DNA of 58,959 bases. Source: an uncultured Oscillospiraceae bacterium. GTDB taxonomy: Bacteria > Bacillota > Clostridia > Oscillospirales > Oscillospiraceae. Both the position numbers and the translations under genes were made by a program. The DNA is taken from NCBI GenBank assembly GCA_934572465.1, contig CAKTLG010000010.1, positions 1 through 58,959 of the forward strand, in the 5' to 3' direction. Below, in pieces: positions 40,797 through 50,015 of this stretch; position 1 is the first letter of the stretch; each line of letters begins with the position of its first letter. The notes below the pieces were generated by a model. It did no database searches. It was not told the DNA's origin and was given only the letters and a program-made list of their open reading frames with translations.

Positions 40797-40843
40797 TTGC
40801 ATTTTACGAAAAATGTGGTATCATGGATTCGAACACATGTTGG
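40797..40843 (+). promoter_or_regulatory. lexA promoter with an SOS box
   Basis: TTGCAT (40797-40802), a 16-base spacer and TATCAT (40819-40824) form the promoter. CGAACACATGTTGG at 40830-40843 differs from the Gram-positive LexA/DinR consensus (CGAAC-N4-GTTCG) at one base. Its place right after the -10 box fits autorepression. Confidence 0.8.
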
Positions 40844-40858
40844 AAGGGGCGCAGCCAG

Positions 40859-41509
40859 ATGAAAAAACTGTCCAGAATGCAGCAGCGCGTATACGATTAC
40901 ATTGTCGAGAGCATCGCCCGTCAGGGCTATGCGCCCTCCGTGCGCGAGATCGGTGAGGCGCTGGGGCTCAAGTCGCCCTCCACGGTGCACTTCCACATCA
41001 AGCATCTTGAGGAGCTGGGCCTCATCGAAAAGGGCGCGGGCAAGGGCCGCGCCATCGCGCTGAAGGACCCGCCGCAGGCGTCCGCCGCTCCGGTCTCCAT
41101 TCCCGCGTCCTCGGTGCAGACGGAGGACGAGCCCGCTTCGCGCCGCCGCGTGCCCATCGTCGGCAATGTCGCCGCCGGAAGTCCGATTCTTGCGCAGGAG
41201 TGCATTGAGGATTACCTGACGTTCGATACCGGCGGGCGGGAGGATGAATATTTTGCCCTGCGCGTGCGCGGGGAGTCGATGCTCGGCGTCGGCATCCTGC
41301 CGGACGATCTGGTCGTCGTCCACCGCCAGAGCACGGCGCAGAACGGGCAGATCGTCGTCGCGCTGCTCGGCGACGAGGCGACGGTCAAGACGCTCAGCCG
41401 CAAGGGGAGCGAGGTCTGGCTGCTTCCCGCGAATCCGGACTATCAGCCCATCGACGGCCGCGAGAGCACGATCCTGGGCCGCGTCGTCGCCGTGGTGCGG
41501 CAGTATTAA
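40859..41509 (+). CDS. lexA: LexA SOS-response repressor
   Basis: 216 residues from ATG 40859. The winged helix-turn-helix at 1-65 (PSVREIGEALGLKSPSTVHFHI) binds SOS boxes. The self-cleavage site is Ala106-Gly107 in NVAAGSP. Ser140 (RGESM) and Lys177 (EATVKTL) form the catalytic dyad. RecA filaments on damaged DNA trigger cleavage and release the regulon. The linker (about 70-95) is longer and richer in Ala/Ser/Pro than in Bacillus. The gene is monocistronic, with an SOS box and a strong terminator. Confidence 0.96.
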   Translation: MKKLSRMQQRVYDYIVESIARQGYAPSVREIGEALGLKSPSTVHFHIKHLEELGLIEKGAGKGRAIALKDPPQASAAPVSIPASSVQTEDEPASRRRVPIVGNVAAGSPILAQECIEDYLTFDTGGREDEYFALRVRGESMLGVGILPDDLVVVHRQSTAQNGQIVVALLGDEATVKTLSRKGSEVWLLPANPDYQPIDGRESTILGRVVAVVRQY

Positions 41510-41520
41510 AGAAAATAAGC

Positions 41521-41555
41521 AAAAGCTCCTCCGCTTCAAGCGGAGGAGCTTTTTT
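41521..41555 (+). terminator. intrinsic terminator after lexA
   Basis: A 16-bp inverted repeat (41521-41536 with 41538-41553) ends in six Ts at 41550-41555, 11 bases after the stop. Confidence 0.9.
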
Positions 41556-41611
41556 AGCCGTTACGGGCGGAAATATGCGGTTAGAGGGAGCGCTGCGATA
41601 AACGTGAACTT

Positions 41612-42163
41612 CTACACATCCGCCAGCTTGTAATAGATCTCATTATCCGTCCAGACCCCATTTTCCAGTATAAATTGTTTACGGATCCCTTCAAATTGAA
41701 ATGCATTCTTTCTCACGACGGCTTTTGAAGCGGGGTTATCCAGATTGATATGAGCCTTTAACCGATGAAACTTCAGAATATGGAAGCCTATGCTGCAAAT
41801 TGCGCTGACTACTTCTGTACCAATTCCACGACGCCAATAATTGTTGAAAACGGTATAGCCGATTTTGGCAAGCTGCAGATCCTCTCGAAAAAGCGTTGTA
41901 ATATCGCAATAGCCGATGGAACTGCTGTTATCTTTGGAAAAGACATTGAACATATAAGAATAGTCGCATTCAGCTTCTGATTTTCTTCTGAGCAGCAGAT
42001 CCGAGTACCATTTACGCGTCATAAATGCGGTATCGATCCGGCCTTCATCAAAGCGGTTCAAAGCTGGGAGACACTGCTGATAGCCTGCGACGAACCGTTC
42101 ATAGTCTGATTCCTCAAGAAAACGGATGATGCATTGGGGTGTTTCAATAAGGATCTTATCCAT
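41612..42163 (-). CDS. GNAT acetyltransferase, RimJ/RimL-like, AT-rich
   Basis: 183 residues from ATG 42163 (MDKILIETPQCIIRFLEESD); GGAGA lies upstream at a rather long distance of about 14 bases. The motifs YTVFNNYWRRGIGTEVVSAI and HINLDNPASKAVVRKNAFQFEG are typical of RimJ/RimL-type enzymes that acetylate protein N-termini or drugs. Its base composition and codon use (many A/T-ending codons) differ sharply from both neighbours, so recent acquisition is likely. It lies between lexA and a lipoprotein operon without obvious mobility genes. Confidence 0.78.
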   Translation of the reverse strand: MDKILIETPQCIIRFLEESDYERFVAGYQQCLPALNRFDEGRIDTAFMTRKWYSDLLLRRKSEAECDYSYMFNVFSKDNSSSIGYCDITTLFREDLQLAKIGYTVFNNYWRRGIGTEVVSAICSIGFHILKFHRLKAHINLDNPASKAVVRKNAFQFEGIRKQFILENGVWTDNEIYYKLADV

Positions 42164-42211
42164 AAACTGTGCCGTTCTCCTCTCATACAACTTCCGATCC
42201 GCTATGCCTGC

Positions 42212-43750
42212 TCATCCCTCGTCAAAGCGCACCGTCCAGCCCTCAAAGCCGTAGAACGGCGAGGAGACCGTGGGCGTGAGCCCGTCGACGAGCCCCTCGG
42301 GCGTGAGCAGCGAGAGCGACTTGAACGCGATGGGCGCGATCGGCGCATTCTGCCCGAGATAGCGGCACAGCGCGGCGGCGGTCTGCTCCGTTTCATCTGC
42401 GAGGAACGCGTCCAGCAGCGCATCGCATTGTTCGTCGGCGTAGCCGCCGTAGTTGAGCGCGCCGTCCGCGCGCACGAGCGCGGAGACGTCCCAGTCGGCC
42501 GTCAGGCGCACCTCGCCGAGATAGAGGTCGTAAATGCCGCTCTCGAGCGCCGTGAGATAGTCCGCCCACGGCAGGGCGCGCACTGTGACCGTCAGCGGCC
42601 CCTGCGTCAGCGTGCGGCTGAGGTAGTCCGCAATGGAGACCTTGAACGGATCGCCCTCGTGGACGAGCAGCGTCAGCGTGCGCGGGCGCTCAGCGGTGAC
42701 GCCCGCCGTCTCCAGCGCGGCGGAAAGCTCCGGCGAAGCCAGCGTTGTATCCAGCTCCGCGGGATAGGCCGCGCTGCGCGGAGAAATGGGGAAGCGCGCG
42801 GCGTCGGCGTGGCCGGCGAGGTAGCCGGTGACGATCGTGGCGCGGTCGAAGCTGCCGGCGATCGCGCTGCGCAGCGCCGCGTCGGAAAGCGGCGTGCGCC
42901 GCGTGTTGAAGCCGAGATAGACCATGGCCGCGGAGGGATAGTCGGTCAGGAGCGTGTCGGCGGAGCGCAGCTCGCCGGCGCCGCCGGTGAGGTCGGCGGC
43001 GAGCAGATGCACCTCGCGCGAGGAGAAGAGATAGGACGCCGTGTCCGCGTCCTTGACGGCGCGCAGCTCGATGCGCTCGAGCGGCAGCGCCGTGCCGCGC
43101 CACCATTCATCGCTGCGCTGCAAATGCGCGCCGCCGCTGTCGGTGACATAGAGATACGGCCCCGTGCCGAGCGGCACGGCGTCCTTCTCCGAGCCGGACT
43201 TGACGATGGGAATGTCCAGCAGCGCGGGGAAGGCGCTGTCCGCGCGCGTGAGCGAGATGACGAGCGCGCCGTTTGAGACGCGCATGGAGGCGACATTGGC
43301 AAAGCGCGCGCCATAGCGCTCGCTCTCCGCGGCGCGTCGCAGCGCGGCGAGCACGTCGAGCGCCACCAGCGCGCTGCCGTCGGAAAAGCTCACGTTTTCG
43401 CGCAGATAGAAGGTGTAGCTCGTATAGGCGTCGTTGTGCTCATAGCGGCTGCACAGCACCGGCTGGGGCGCAAAGCTTTCGTCAAGAACGAACATCGCCT
43501 CATAGAGCAGCGCGCCCACCGTCTGCTGCATCCCGTCGGGGCAGGTGACGGGATCGAAGCTCACGCCCTGCAGATACGGCAGCGTAAAGGCGGTGATGGG
43601 CGTGACCGCGTCGGCGCTGTCTGCCTGACCGCCGGACGGCTCCTCCCAGAAATTGCCGCCGTCGTCCGGCTCCACATCCGCGCTCCAGCAGCCCGTGAGC
43701 GTGAGCGCCAGCAGCAGCGCGCCCAGCAGCGCGAAAAACCGGCGCGTCAT
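42212..43750 (-). CDS. ABC transporter substrate-binding lipoprotein, peptide type (SBP family 5)
   Basis: 512 residues from ATG 43750. The signal peptide ends in the lipobox LTLTGC with Cys21, so it is anchored outside the membrane. The body follows family 5 binding proteins (LLYEAMFVLDESFAPQPVLCS; YTFYLRENVSFSDGS; LGTGPYLY; YDLYLGEVRLTADWD), which bind peptides or nickel complexes. No permease or ATPase is next to it. The start overlaps the pgeF stop by 4 bases, so it is co-translated with pgeF. The longer frame from 43840 lies inside pgeF. Confidence 0.82.
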   Translation of the reverse strand: MTRRFFALLGALLLALTLTGCWSADVEPDDGGNFWEEPSGGQADSADAVTPITAFTLPYLQGVSFDPVTCPDGMQQTVGALLYEAMFVLDESFAPQPVLCSRYEHNDAYTSYTFYLRENVSFSDGSALVALDVLAALRRAAESERYGARFANVASMRVSNGALVISLTRADSAFPALLDIPIVKSGSEKDAVPLGTGPYLYVTDSGGAHLQRSDEWWRGTALPLERIELRAVKDADTASYLFSSREVHLLAADLTGGAGELRSADTLLTDYPSAAMVYLGFNTRRTPLSDAALRSAIAGSFDRATIVTGYLAGHADAARFPISPRSAAYPAELDTTLASPELSAALETAGVTAERPRTLTLLVHEGDPFKVSIADYLSRTLTQGPLTVTVRALPWADYLTALESGIYDLYLGEVRLTADWDVSALVRADGALNYGGYADEQCDALLDAFLADETEQTAAALCRYLGQNAPIAPIAFKSLSLLTPEGLVDGLTPTVSSPFYGFEGWTVRFDEG

Positions 43751-44568
43751 CGCGCGCCCTCCGTCATGCAGATCACCGCCGCCATGCCGCCGCGCCTGTC
43801 GCCCATCGCACGGTGCGACCAGTAGCGCTCGGGATGGCATTTCGTACAGTCGGGATGCACGTCGACGCGCGCGGGGTCAATGCCTGCGCGCAGCAGCCAC
43901 AGGCGGTTGATGTCCTTTAGGTCGATGTGGTATTTTTCTCCGCGCTTTTCGATGCGCTCGTCGATGGCGGGGTCGAGCAGCGCGAAGAACTGCTCGGCAA
44001 CGTCGGGATCGACCTCGAAGCAGCACTTGCCGATGCTCGGGCCGATGGCGGCGCGCAGCGAATACGGCTCCGCACCGTAATAGCTCATCATCGACACCGC
44101 CGCCTTGAGCGCGATGCCGGCCGCCGTGCCGCGCCAGCCGGCGTGCACCGCGCCGATGCAGCGCGAGACGGGGTCGTAGAGCGTGATGACGCAGCAGTCC
44201 GTGCCGTAGACAAACAGCGGGAGATCCGTTTCGTTCGTGATGAGCGCGTCGGCGTCGTAGGGGCGGTCGTTCCACAGGATCCTGCCAGCGTCCTCCGCGC
44301 GCGCCGCGCGCACGAGGTCGGAGTGGATCTGGCGGCAGCCGACGGCGCGGCTCGCGTCAAAGCCCACGGCCACGCCGAGACGGCGGTAGTTTTCCAGCAG
44401 GTTTTCAGCCGTGTCGCCGCGGTTGTCGGCAAAGTTGAGCGAGTCGAACGGCGCGGGGCTGACGCCGCCGTGCCGCGTCGTGAAGGCGTGGACGATGCCG
44501 CCCGCCGCGGAGATCGCGTCGGACGTGTCAAAGATGAGACCGTTTACGTTGTGTTCGGTAAAAGACAT
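43747..44568 (-). CDS. pgeF: purine nucleoside phosphorylase/adenosine deaminase of the YfiH/laccase-domain family
   Basis: 273 residues from ATG 44568; the adjacent ATG at 44571 is only 3 bases after GGAGG and is less likely. Metal ligands are visible: His in CRQIHSD, Cys pair in YGTDCCVITLYDP, and His in GAVHAGWRGTA. Family members act on purine nucleosides and were also described as editing peptidoglycan precursors (PgeF). It follows the ribbon-helix-helix gene closely, the ribosome binding site overlapping that gene's stop, and it is coupled to the peptide-binding lipoprotein. Confidence 0.88.
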   Translation of the reverse strand: MSFTEHNVNGLIFDTSDAISAAGGIVHAFTTRHGGVSPAPFDSLNFADNRGDTAENLLENYRRLGVAVGFDASRAVGCRQIHSDLVRAARAEDAGRILWNDRPYDADALITNETDLPLFVYGTDCCVITLYDPVSRCIGAVHAGWRGTAAGIALKAAVSMMSYYGAEPYSLRAAIGPSIGKCCFEVDPDVAEQFFALLDPAIDERIEKRGEKYHIDLKDINRLWLLRAGIDPARVDVHPDCTKCHPERYWSHRAMGDRRGGMAAVICMTEGAR

Positions 44569-44579
44569 CATGTGCCTCC

Positions 44580-44750
44580 TTACTTATTGGGGGATCGATC
44601 GTACTTTTTCAGCAGATCTTCAATGGCAATGTCGAGAAGCCGGGATTTGGGGATGCGCGTTTCCTTTGCCAGCGCGTTGAACGGCTCGACAAGCTCATTG
44701 GCGAGCGAAGAGGTAAATCTTGTGCGGTTGACCAGCAGGGGTTCAGCCAT
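44580..44750 (-). CDS. ribbon-helix-helix DNA-binding protein
   Basis: 56 residues: MAEPLLVNRTRFTSSLA, then ELVEPFNALAKETRIPKSRL and LDIAIEDLLKKY. A beta strand of alternating residues (TRFTSSL) followed by two helices with a turn at RIPKSRL is the CopG/Arc/ParD-type fold. AAGGTGG precedes the ATG at 44750. It is transcribed divergently from the DUF6809-like gene, and the shared region has two copies of a roughly 20-base repeat that it may bind. It is the first gene of a unit with pgeF and the lipoprotein gene. Confidence 0.75.
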   Translation of the reverse strand: MAEPLLVNRTRFTSSLANELVEPFNALAKETRIPKSRLLDIAIEDLLKKYDRSPNK

Positions 44751-44767
44751 AATTTACACCACCTTAT

Positions 44768-44842
44768 GCAATATAGTACATATTATACGAGCGGATTTGT
44801 GAAAAACAACTGGTTGCAAATAGTGCATATATAATATATATT
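44768..44842. promoter_or_regulatory. divergent promoters with two operator-like repeats
   Basis: The minus promoter is TTGTTT (44804-44809), 16 bases, TATAAT (44782-44787). The plus promoter is TTGCAA (44814-44819), 17 bases, TATATT (44837-44842). A repeat of the form GCAA..ATAGT(A/G)CATAT occurs at 44768-44787 and 44816-44836, one copy over each promoter. This would let the ribbon-helix-helix protein control both directions. Confidence 0.6.
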
Positions 44843-44863
44843 ATTGGCGAAGGAGGTGAGAAA

Positions 44864-45142
44864 ATGCTGTCGATCATCAACGCGCTGTATTACAGCGGAC
44901 ATGAAAATGACTTGCAGCGCTTTTTGTCGCCGGACGAACTGGCTGACTATCAGAGCGCGTGCCGATACAGAGAAGAGGAGTTTGCAAAGCTCTCCGCCTG
45001 CCTGAATGCGGATGAGCGCGCGCTGCTGGAAAGGCTGGCGGACAATGAATTGGAAGCGGCGGGGCTGGATATGGACTGCGCGTTTCGCTACGGCCTTGCG
45101 ATAGGGCTGAAATTGAGCGGATGGGCCGCGCTGCTGACATAA
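44864..45142 (+). CDS. DUF6809-like helical protein
   Basis: 92 residues (MLSIINALYYSGHENDLQRF...FRYGLAIGLKLSGW). It is all-helical, with a conserved LYYG-type start and a FRYGLxIGLKL end, as in the DUF6809 family of Firmicutes, whose role is unknown. GGAGGTGAG precedes the ATG. It is divergent from the ribbon-helix-helix gene and shares its control region. A short unassigned stretch follows, then copy B of the hairpin repeat family. Confidence 0.65.
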   Translation: MLSIINALYYSGHENDLQRFLSPDELADYQSACRYREEEFAKLSACLNADERALLERLADNELEAAGLDMDCAFRYGLAIGLKLSGWAALLT

Positions 45143-45224
45143 TAGGAGACCTTCGTTTACCGCCGCAGAGCGGCAGCGGGCGGGGAGGATGGGGCAAATC
45201 GTTTCGCAGAGAAAAAAGCAGCTT

Positions 45225-45336
45225 GTGCATTCCGCAGGCGCGGCAGTATCGCGGAGGGAAAGACCGGCAATGTAATTTTTCTCTGGGAGGGTTTAAGGGA
45301 GGGATATCTCTTTTTGAAAAGAGATATCCCTCCCTT
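45225..45336 (+). repeat. copy B of the dispersed repeat family (partial body plus hairpin)
   Basis: The final part is a perfect 20-bp hairpin (45295-45314 with 45317-45336). Before it come GTGCATT.CGCAG (45225-), GGCAATGTAA and TTTTCTCTGGGAGGG, the same boxes in the same order as before the hairpin at 56296-56335. The copy lacks the first half of the full-length repeat. It lies between the DUF6809-like gene and the end of secA. Confidence 0.65.
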
Positions 45337-45365
45337 GGTTCGTTAAGCTGCTTCCAAGCAGTTTA

Positions 45366-48092
45366 TTATCTGCCGCAGCACTGCTTGTATTTTTTGCCGC
45401 TGCCGCAGGGGCAGGGATCGTTGCGGCCGATCTTCTGCACCTTGCGCGGCTGCTTTTTCACGCTGCCGTCGCCCGCGGTGGTGGCGACCAGACCCTCGGC
45501 CACGCGCTCGCGCTTGACCTCCTTCTCGGTCTTGATGCGCGCGGAGAAGATGCGGCGCACCGTTTCGTTCTGGATCGCGGAGATCATGTCCTCGAACATC
45601 GTGAGCGATTCCTGCTTGTAGACGTCGATGGGCTTGTTGTTGCCGTAGGATTGCAGACGGATGGCCTGGCGCAGCTCGCTCATCGCGTCGATGTGGTCCA
45701 TCCAGTATTCGTCGACCACGCGCAGCAGCACCACGCGCTCGAGCTCGCGCATGAGCGGGGAGGTGACGGCGCTCTCCTTGGCCTCGTAATACTGCTCTGC
45801 CGCATCGTAGAAGCGGTCGGTCAGCTCGTCGGGGGAAAGGCCGGCAAGCGTTCCGGCGTCGACCGCGCCGCGCGGGAAGTAGGTGCCCTCGCAGCTTCTC
45901 AGCGCGTCGGCGCGGCGCTCGTCCTCGCTCCTGCTCTGCTCGCTGAAGGCGAGAGAAACGTGGCTGCTGATGCTCTCGCGCAGCATGTTGAGAACGGTCT
46001 GCTTGATGTCGAGGCCGTCGAGCACCTGCTTGCGCTGGCCGTAGATGATCTCGCGCTGCTTGTTCATCACGTCGTCGTATTCGAGCGTGTTCTTGCGGTA
46101 CTGGAAGTTGCGCGATTCCACGCTCGTCTGCGCGTTCTCGATGGCCTTGGTGAGCGTTTTGTTCTCGATGGGCGTGTCCTCGTCAAGATTGAAGCGCTCC
46201 ATCAGGCTCGTGATGCGCTCGCCACCGAACAGGCGCAGCAGGTCGTCGTCGAGCGAGAGATAGAAGCGCGTCTCGCCCGGGTCGCCCTGACGGCCGGCAC
46301 GGCCGCGCAGCTGGTTGTCGATACGGCGGGAGTCGTGGCGCTCGGTGCCGATGATGAAGAGGCCGCCCGCCGCGCGGACCTTATCGGCCTCGCCCGCGAT
46401 CTCCTCGCGGTGCTTTTTGAGCGCCTGCGCGAACATCTCGCGCGCGTCGAGGATCTCCTGATTTGTCGTTTCGGCGTAGCCGGTCGCCTCGGCGATGAGC
46501 TCGTCGGAAAGGCCGGCCTTGCGCAGATCGTTTTTCGCCATGTATTCCGCGTTGCCGCCGAGCATGATATCGGTGCCGCGGCCCGCCATGTTCGTTGCGA
46601 CCGTGACGGCGCCGAGCTTACCGGCCTGGGCGACGATCTCGGCCTCCTTTTCGTGGTTCTTCGCGTTCAGGAGGTTGTGCTTGATGCCCTCGCGGGAGAG
46701 CAGGTACGAAAGCTTTTCGTTCTTTTCGATCGACACCGTGCCGACGAGCACCGGCTGGCCCTTGGCGTGGCACTCCTTCACCTGCGCGATGACGGCGCGG
46801 TACTTTGCCGCCTCGGTCTTGTACACAACGTCGGGGTCGTCGATACGGGCGAGGGGGCGGTTCGTCGGCACCTCGATGATGTCGAGGTTGTAGATCGTGC
46901 CGAATTCCTCCTCCTCGGTCAGCGCCGTGCCGGTCATGCCGGAGAGCTTGCTGTAGAGACGGAAATAGTTCTGGAACGTGATGGTCGCAAGCGTCTTGCT
47001 CTCGCGCGCGACCTCCACGCGCTCCTTGGCCTCGATGGCCTGATGCAGTCCGTCGCTGTAGCGGCGGCCGAACATCAGTCGGCCCGTGAACTCGTCGACG
47101 ATGACGACCTGACCGTCCTTGATGACGTAGTCGATGTCGCGCTTCATCGTGCCGTGGGCCTTGATGGCCTGATTGATGTGGTGCGCGATCGTGGAATTTT
47201 CGGGGTCGGAGAGGTTCTCAAGGCCGAAGAACTCCTCGGCCTTCTTTACGCCGCGCGCGGTGAGCGTCGCGGTCTTGGCCTTTTCGTCGACGATGTAGTC
47301 GGCGGTCTCGTTCACGTCCTCCTCTTCCTTGTCATCGCTCTCGGTGATGACCTTCTTGCGGAAGCCGCGCACAAGGCTCTCCGTGCGGGAGTACATCTCC
47401 GTGGACTTTTCGCCCATGCCGGAGATGATGAGCGGCGTGCGCGCCTCATCGATCAGGATGGAGTCGACCTCGTCGACGATCGCAAAGGCGTGGCCGCGCT
47501 GGACGAGCTCGTTTGCATAGATGGCCATGTTGTCGCGCAGATAGTCGAAGCCCATCTCGTTGTTCGTGCCGTAGGTGATGTCGGCGGCGTAGGCCTTGCG
47601 GCGCTCCTCGCTGGAAAGATCGTGGATGATGAGGCCGACGCTCAGGCCAAGGAAGCGGTGCACCTTGCCCATCCATTCGCTGTCGCGCTTGGCAAGGTAG
47701 TCGTTCACGGTGACGATGTGCACGCCGTTGCCGGTGAGCGCGTTGAGATAGGCGGGCAGCGTTGCGACGAGCGTTTTGCCCTCGCCGGTCTTCATCTCGG
47801 CGATGCGGCCCTGATGCAGCACGATGCCGCCGACGAGCTGCACGCGGTAGGGGTACAGCCCCAGCACGCGCCCCGCGGCCTCGCGCACGGTGGCGAACGC
47901 TTCGGGCAGGATATCGTCAAGCGTTTCGCCGCCGGCAAGGCGCTGCTTGAACTCCGGCGTTTTCGCCTGAAGCTCGGCGTCGCTCATGGCCTTGTATTCC
48001 TCCGCCATCGCCTCGATCCTGTCGACGATCGGATAGATGCTTTTCAGCTCGCGGTCGGAATACGTGCCGAACATTTTGGTAAAAAGACCCAT
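45366..48092 (-). CDS. secA: preprotein translocase ATPase SecA
   Basis: 908 residues from ATG 48092 ([17 protein letters not shown]), with AAAGGAAG upstream. SecA drives proteins through SecYEG. Walker [12 protein letters not shown] lies near residue 100, [19 protein letters not shown] follows near 205, and [10 protein letters not shown] and [11 protein letters not shown] mark the second helicase half. The C-terminus is a zinc-binding SEC-C motif ([18 protein letters not shown]). The length is normal. It is a single-gene unit with its own promoter at 48136-48164. Confidence 0.97.
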   Translation of the reverse strand: MGLFTKMFGTYSDRELKSIYPIVDRIEAMAEEYKAMSDAELQAKTPEFKQRLAGGETLDDILPEAFATVREAAGRVLGLYPYRVQLVGGIVLHQGRIAEMKTGEGKTLVATLPAYLNALTGNGVHIVTVNDYLAKRDSEWMGKVHRFLGLSVGLIIHDLSSEERRKAYAADITYGTNNEMGFDYLRDNMAIYANELVQRGHAFAIVDEVDSILIDEARTPLIISGMGEKSTEMYSRTESLVRGFRKKVITESDDKEEEDVNETADYIVDEKAKTATLTARGVKKAEEFFGLENLSDPENSTIAHHINQAIKAHGTMKRDIDYVIKDGQVVIVDEFTGRLMFGRRYSDGLHQAIEAKERVEVARESKTLATITFQNYFRLYSKLSGMTGTALTEEEEFGTIYNLDIIEVPTNRPLARIDDPDVVYKTEAAKYRAVIAQVKECHAKGQPVLVGTVSIEKNEKLSYLLSREGIKHNLLNAKNHEKEAEIVAQAGKLGAVTVATNMAGRGTDIMLGGNAEYMAKNDLRKAGLSDELIAEATGYAETTNQEILDAREMFAQALKKHREEIAGEADKVRAAGGLFIIGTERHDSRRIDNQLRGRAGRQGDPGETRFYLSLDDDLLRLFGGERITSLMERFNLDEDTPIENKTLTKAIENAQTSVESRNFQYRKNTLEYDDVMNKQREIIYGQRKQVLDGLDIKQTVLNMLRESISSHVSLAFSEQSRSEDERRADALRSCEGTYFPRGAVDAGTLAGLSPDELTDRFYDAAEQYYEAKESAVTSPLMRELERVVLLRVVDEYWMDHIDAMSELRQAIRLQSYGNNKPIDVYKQESLTMFEDMISAIQNETVRRIFSARIKTEKEVKRERVAEGLVATTAGDGSVKKQPRKVQKIGRNDPCPCGSGKKYKQCCGR

Positions 48093-48135
48093 ATTGTAAA
48101 ACTTCCTTTCGTGGGAGCATAATAACACGCCTACA

Positions 48136-48164
48136 AGTATACCATCCCGCCGCCTGATATGCAA
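48136..48164 (-). promoter_or_regulatory. promoter of secA
   Basis: On the minus strand TTGCAT (48159-48164), a 17-base spacer and TATACT (48136-48141) lie 43 bases before the secA ATG. Confidence 0.6.
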
Positions 48165-48227
48165 AGGAAATTTGCCGATAACGATGAACGGAGTGTAAAT
48201 ATTTCCATTGTGCGCGCACGCCGCGGC

Positions 48228-48257
48228 TTGCGCTCCGCCCCGTTGCTGTGGTAAAAT
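48228..48257 (+). promoter_or_regulatory. promoter of the beta-CASP MBL gene
   Basis: TTGCGC (48228-48233), an 18-base spacer and TAAAAT (48252-48257) lie about 96 bases before the start at 48354. Confidence 0.4.
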
Positions 48258-48353
48258 ACCCGTTAAAGGAAAAGCGGCAAGCGATACGTCCTCCGCCGGC
48301 GGGGGATAACCATATTGGGAAGAAGTCTTTACTCATTTAAGGGAGGATAACGC

Positions 48354-49952
48354 ATGAAACTGCATTTTTACGGGGCCGACCGCTGCGTGACCGGCTCCTG
48401 CCACGGCCTTGAGATCAACGGCAAAAAGATCCTTGTCGACTGCGGCTTGCAGCAGGGCCGCGACGAGCTCGACAACCGCTATCTCGCCTTTGCGCCCGGC
48501 AGCATCGACATCCTGCTCGTCACCCACGCGCACATCGACCACACGGGCCGTATCCCGATGCTGGTGAAAAACGGCTTTCACGGCCGCATCCTGACGACGC
48601 GCCTGACGGCGGACCTCATGAAGATCATGCTGCTCGACTCCGCCCACATTCAGGAGAGCGACGCCGAGTACGAAAACCGCAAGGGCGAGCGCGCGGGGCG
48701 CGACCCTGTCGAGCCGCTCTACACTGAGCAGGACGCGCTGGACGTTTTCAAATACGTCACGACCTGCGAATACGGCGAGATGGTCGAGCTCTGCGAGGGC
48801 GTGAGCGCGGTGTTCACCGACGCGGGCCATCTGCTGGGCTCCGCGTCCATCACGCTCGAACTGGAAGAAGCAGGCGTGCATAAAACGCTCGTCTTCTCCG
48901 GCGATATCGGCAACGTCGACCAGCCCATCATCCGCGACCCGCAGCTTTTGAAAAAGGCCGACTACGTCGTGATGGAGTCGACCTACGGCGACCGCAACCA
49001 CACCGAGGTCTGGAGCTATACCGACGAGCTCGCCGAGATCATCGACGAGACGCTCGGCAGGGGCGGCAACGTCGTCATCCCGTCGTTTGCCGTGGGCCGC
49101 ACGCAGGAGCTTTTGTACTTCATCCGCGAGATCAAGGATCAGAAGCTTGTCAAGTCCACGCCGAATTTCCCCGTCTACATCGACTCGCCTCTTGCCAAGG
49201 CGGCGACGACCGTGTTCTGCGGCGATCTGCACGGCTATCTCGACGAGGACGCGCTCGAGCTCGTGAAGGACGGCACGCATATGTTCACCTTCCCGAACCT
49301 CAACCTTGTCGAATCGAGCGAGGAATCCAAGATGCTCAACATGGACGCCACGCCCAAGGTCATCATCTCGGCCTCCGGCATGTGCGATGCGGGCCGCATC
49401 CGCCACCACCTCAAGCACAACCTCTGGCGCGCGAACAGCGCGGTCGTGTTCGTCGGCTTCCAGTCGCCCGGCACGCTGGGCCGCCGTCTGCTCGACGGCG
49501 CCGAGAAGGTCAAGCTCTTCGGCGAGGAGATCGCCGTCAAGGCGAAGATCGTCAACTTCCAGGGCCTTTCGTCCCATGCCGACCACGACCATCTGCTCCA
49601 GTGGATCAAGGCCTTCGACCCGAAGCCCGCGCACGTGTTCGTCGTCCATGGCGACGAGGACGTCGCGCCCGTGTTTGCCGAAGAGCTGAATTCCCTCGGC
49701 TTCCAGGCGCACGCGGCCAAGTTTACCGAGTGCTACGACCTCGCTGCGAACGAAATGGTCAGCGAGGGCTACATTTCCGAGCGCAAGCGCACGGCGCAGA
49801 AGTCCCGCGCCGACAACCTGTACGCCAAGCTCGTCTCGGCGGCGGAATCGCTGCTCGCGCTGGCCAAGCGCAGCAAGGGGATGCCGAACAAGGACATCAC
49901 GTCCTTCACCGGTCAGATTGTGAGCCTGATCGAGCGCTTCCGCGACCAGTAA
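48354..49952 (+). CDS. metallo-beta-lactamase-fold protein with beta-CASP and RMMBL domains (putative RNase)
   Basis: 532 residues. The zinc motif HAHIDH has His58, His60, Asp62 and His63; GDIGN and SHADHDHLL carry further ligands. A beta-CASP insert is at about 245-375 and the RMMBL motif near 410-440. This architecture is that of RNA 3' processing/decay nucleases (CPSF73-like) found in bacteria, distinct from RNase J. A C-terminal helical tail of about 60 residues is extra. GGGAGGATAACGC precedes the ATG. It is likely cytoplasmic; its RNA substrates are unknown. Confidence 0.88.
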   Translation: MKLHFYGADRCVTGSCHGLEINGKKILVDCGLQQGRDELDNRYLAFAPGSIDILLVTHAHIDHTGRIPMLVKNGFHGRILTTRLTADLMKIMLLDSAHIQESDAEYENRKGERAGRDPVEPLYTEQDALDVFKYVTTCEYGEMVELCEGVSAVFTDAGHLLGSASITLELEEAGVHKTLVFSGDIGNVDQPIIRDPQLLKKADYVVMESTYGDRNHTEVWSYTDELAEIIDETLGRGGNVVIPSFAVGRTQELLYFIREIKDQKLVKSTPNFPVYIDSPLAKAATTVFCGDLHGYLDEDALELVKDGTHMFTFPNLNLVESSEESKMLNMDATPKVIISASGMCDAGRIRHHLKHNLWRANSAVVFVGFQSPGTLGRRLLDGAEKVKLFGEEIAVKAKIVNFQGLSSHADHDHLLQWIKAFDPKPAHVFVVHGDEDVAPVFAEELNSLGFQAHAAKFTECYDLAANEMVSEGYISERKRTAQKSRADNLYAKLVSAAESLLALAKRSKGMPNKDITSFTGQIVSLIERFRDQ

Positions 49953-49968
49953 AACAGCTTGAAAGGAC

Positions 49969-49999
49969 ACTTCGCGCCGCAGCGGCGCGAAGTCCTTTT
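49969..49999 (+). terminator. intrinsic terminator after the beta-CASP MBL gene
   Basis: A perfect 10-bp GC-rich stem (49969-49978 with 49984-49993) is followed by CCTTTTC, 16 bases after the stop. The rlmD ribosome binding site comes right after it. Confidence 0.75.
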
Positions 50000-50015
50000 C
50001 TGAGAGGAGCCTTCT

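Noticed and set aside
45651..48122. Plus-strand 823-codon frame
   Set aside because: It is fully antisense to secA, whose Walker, helicase and zinc motifs are intact.
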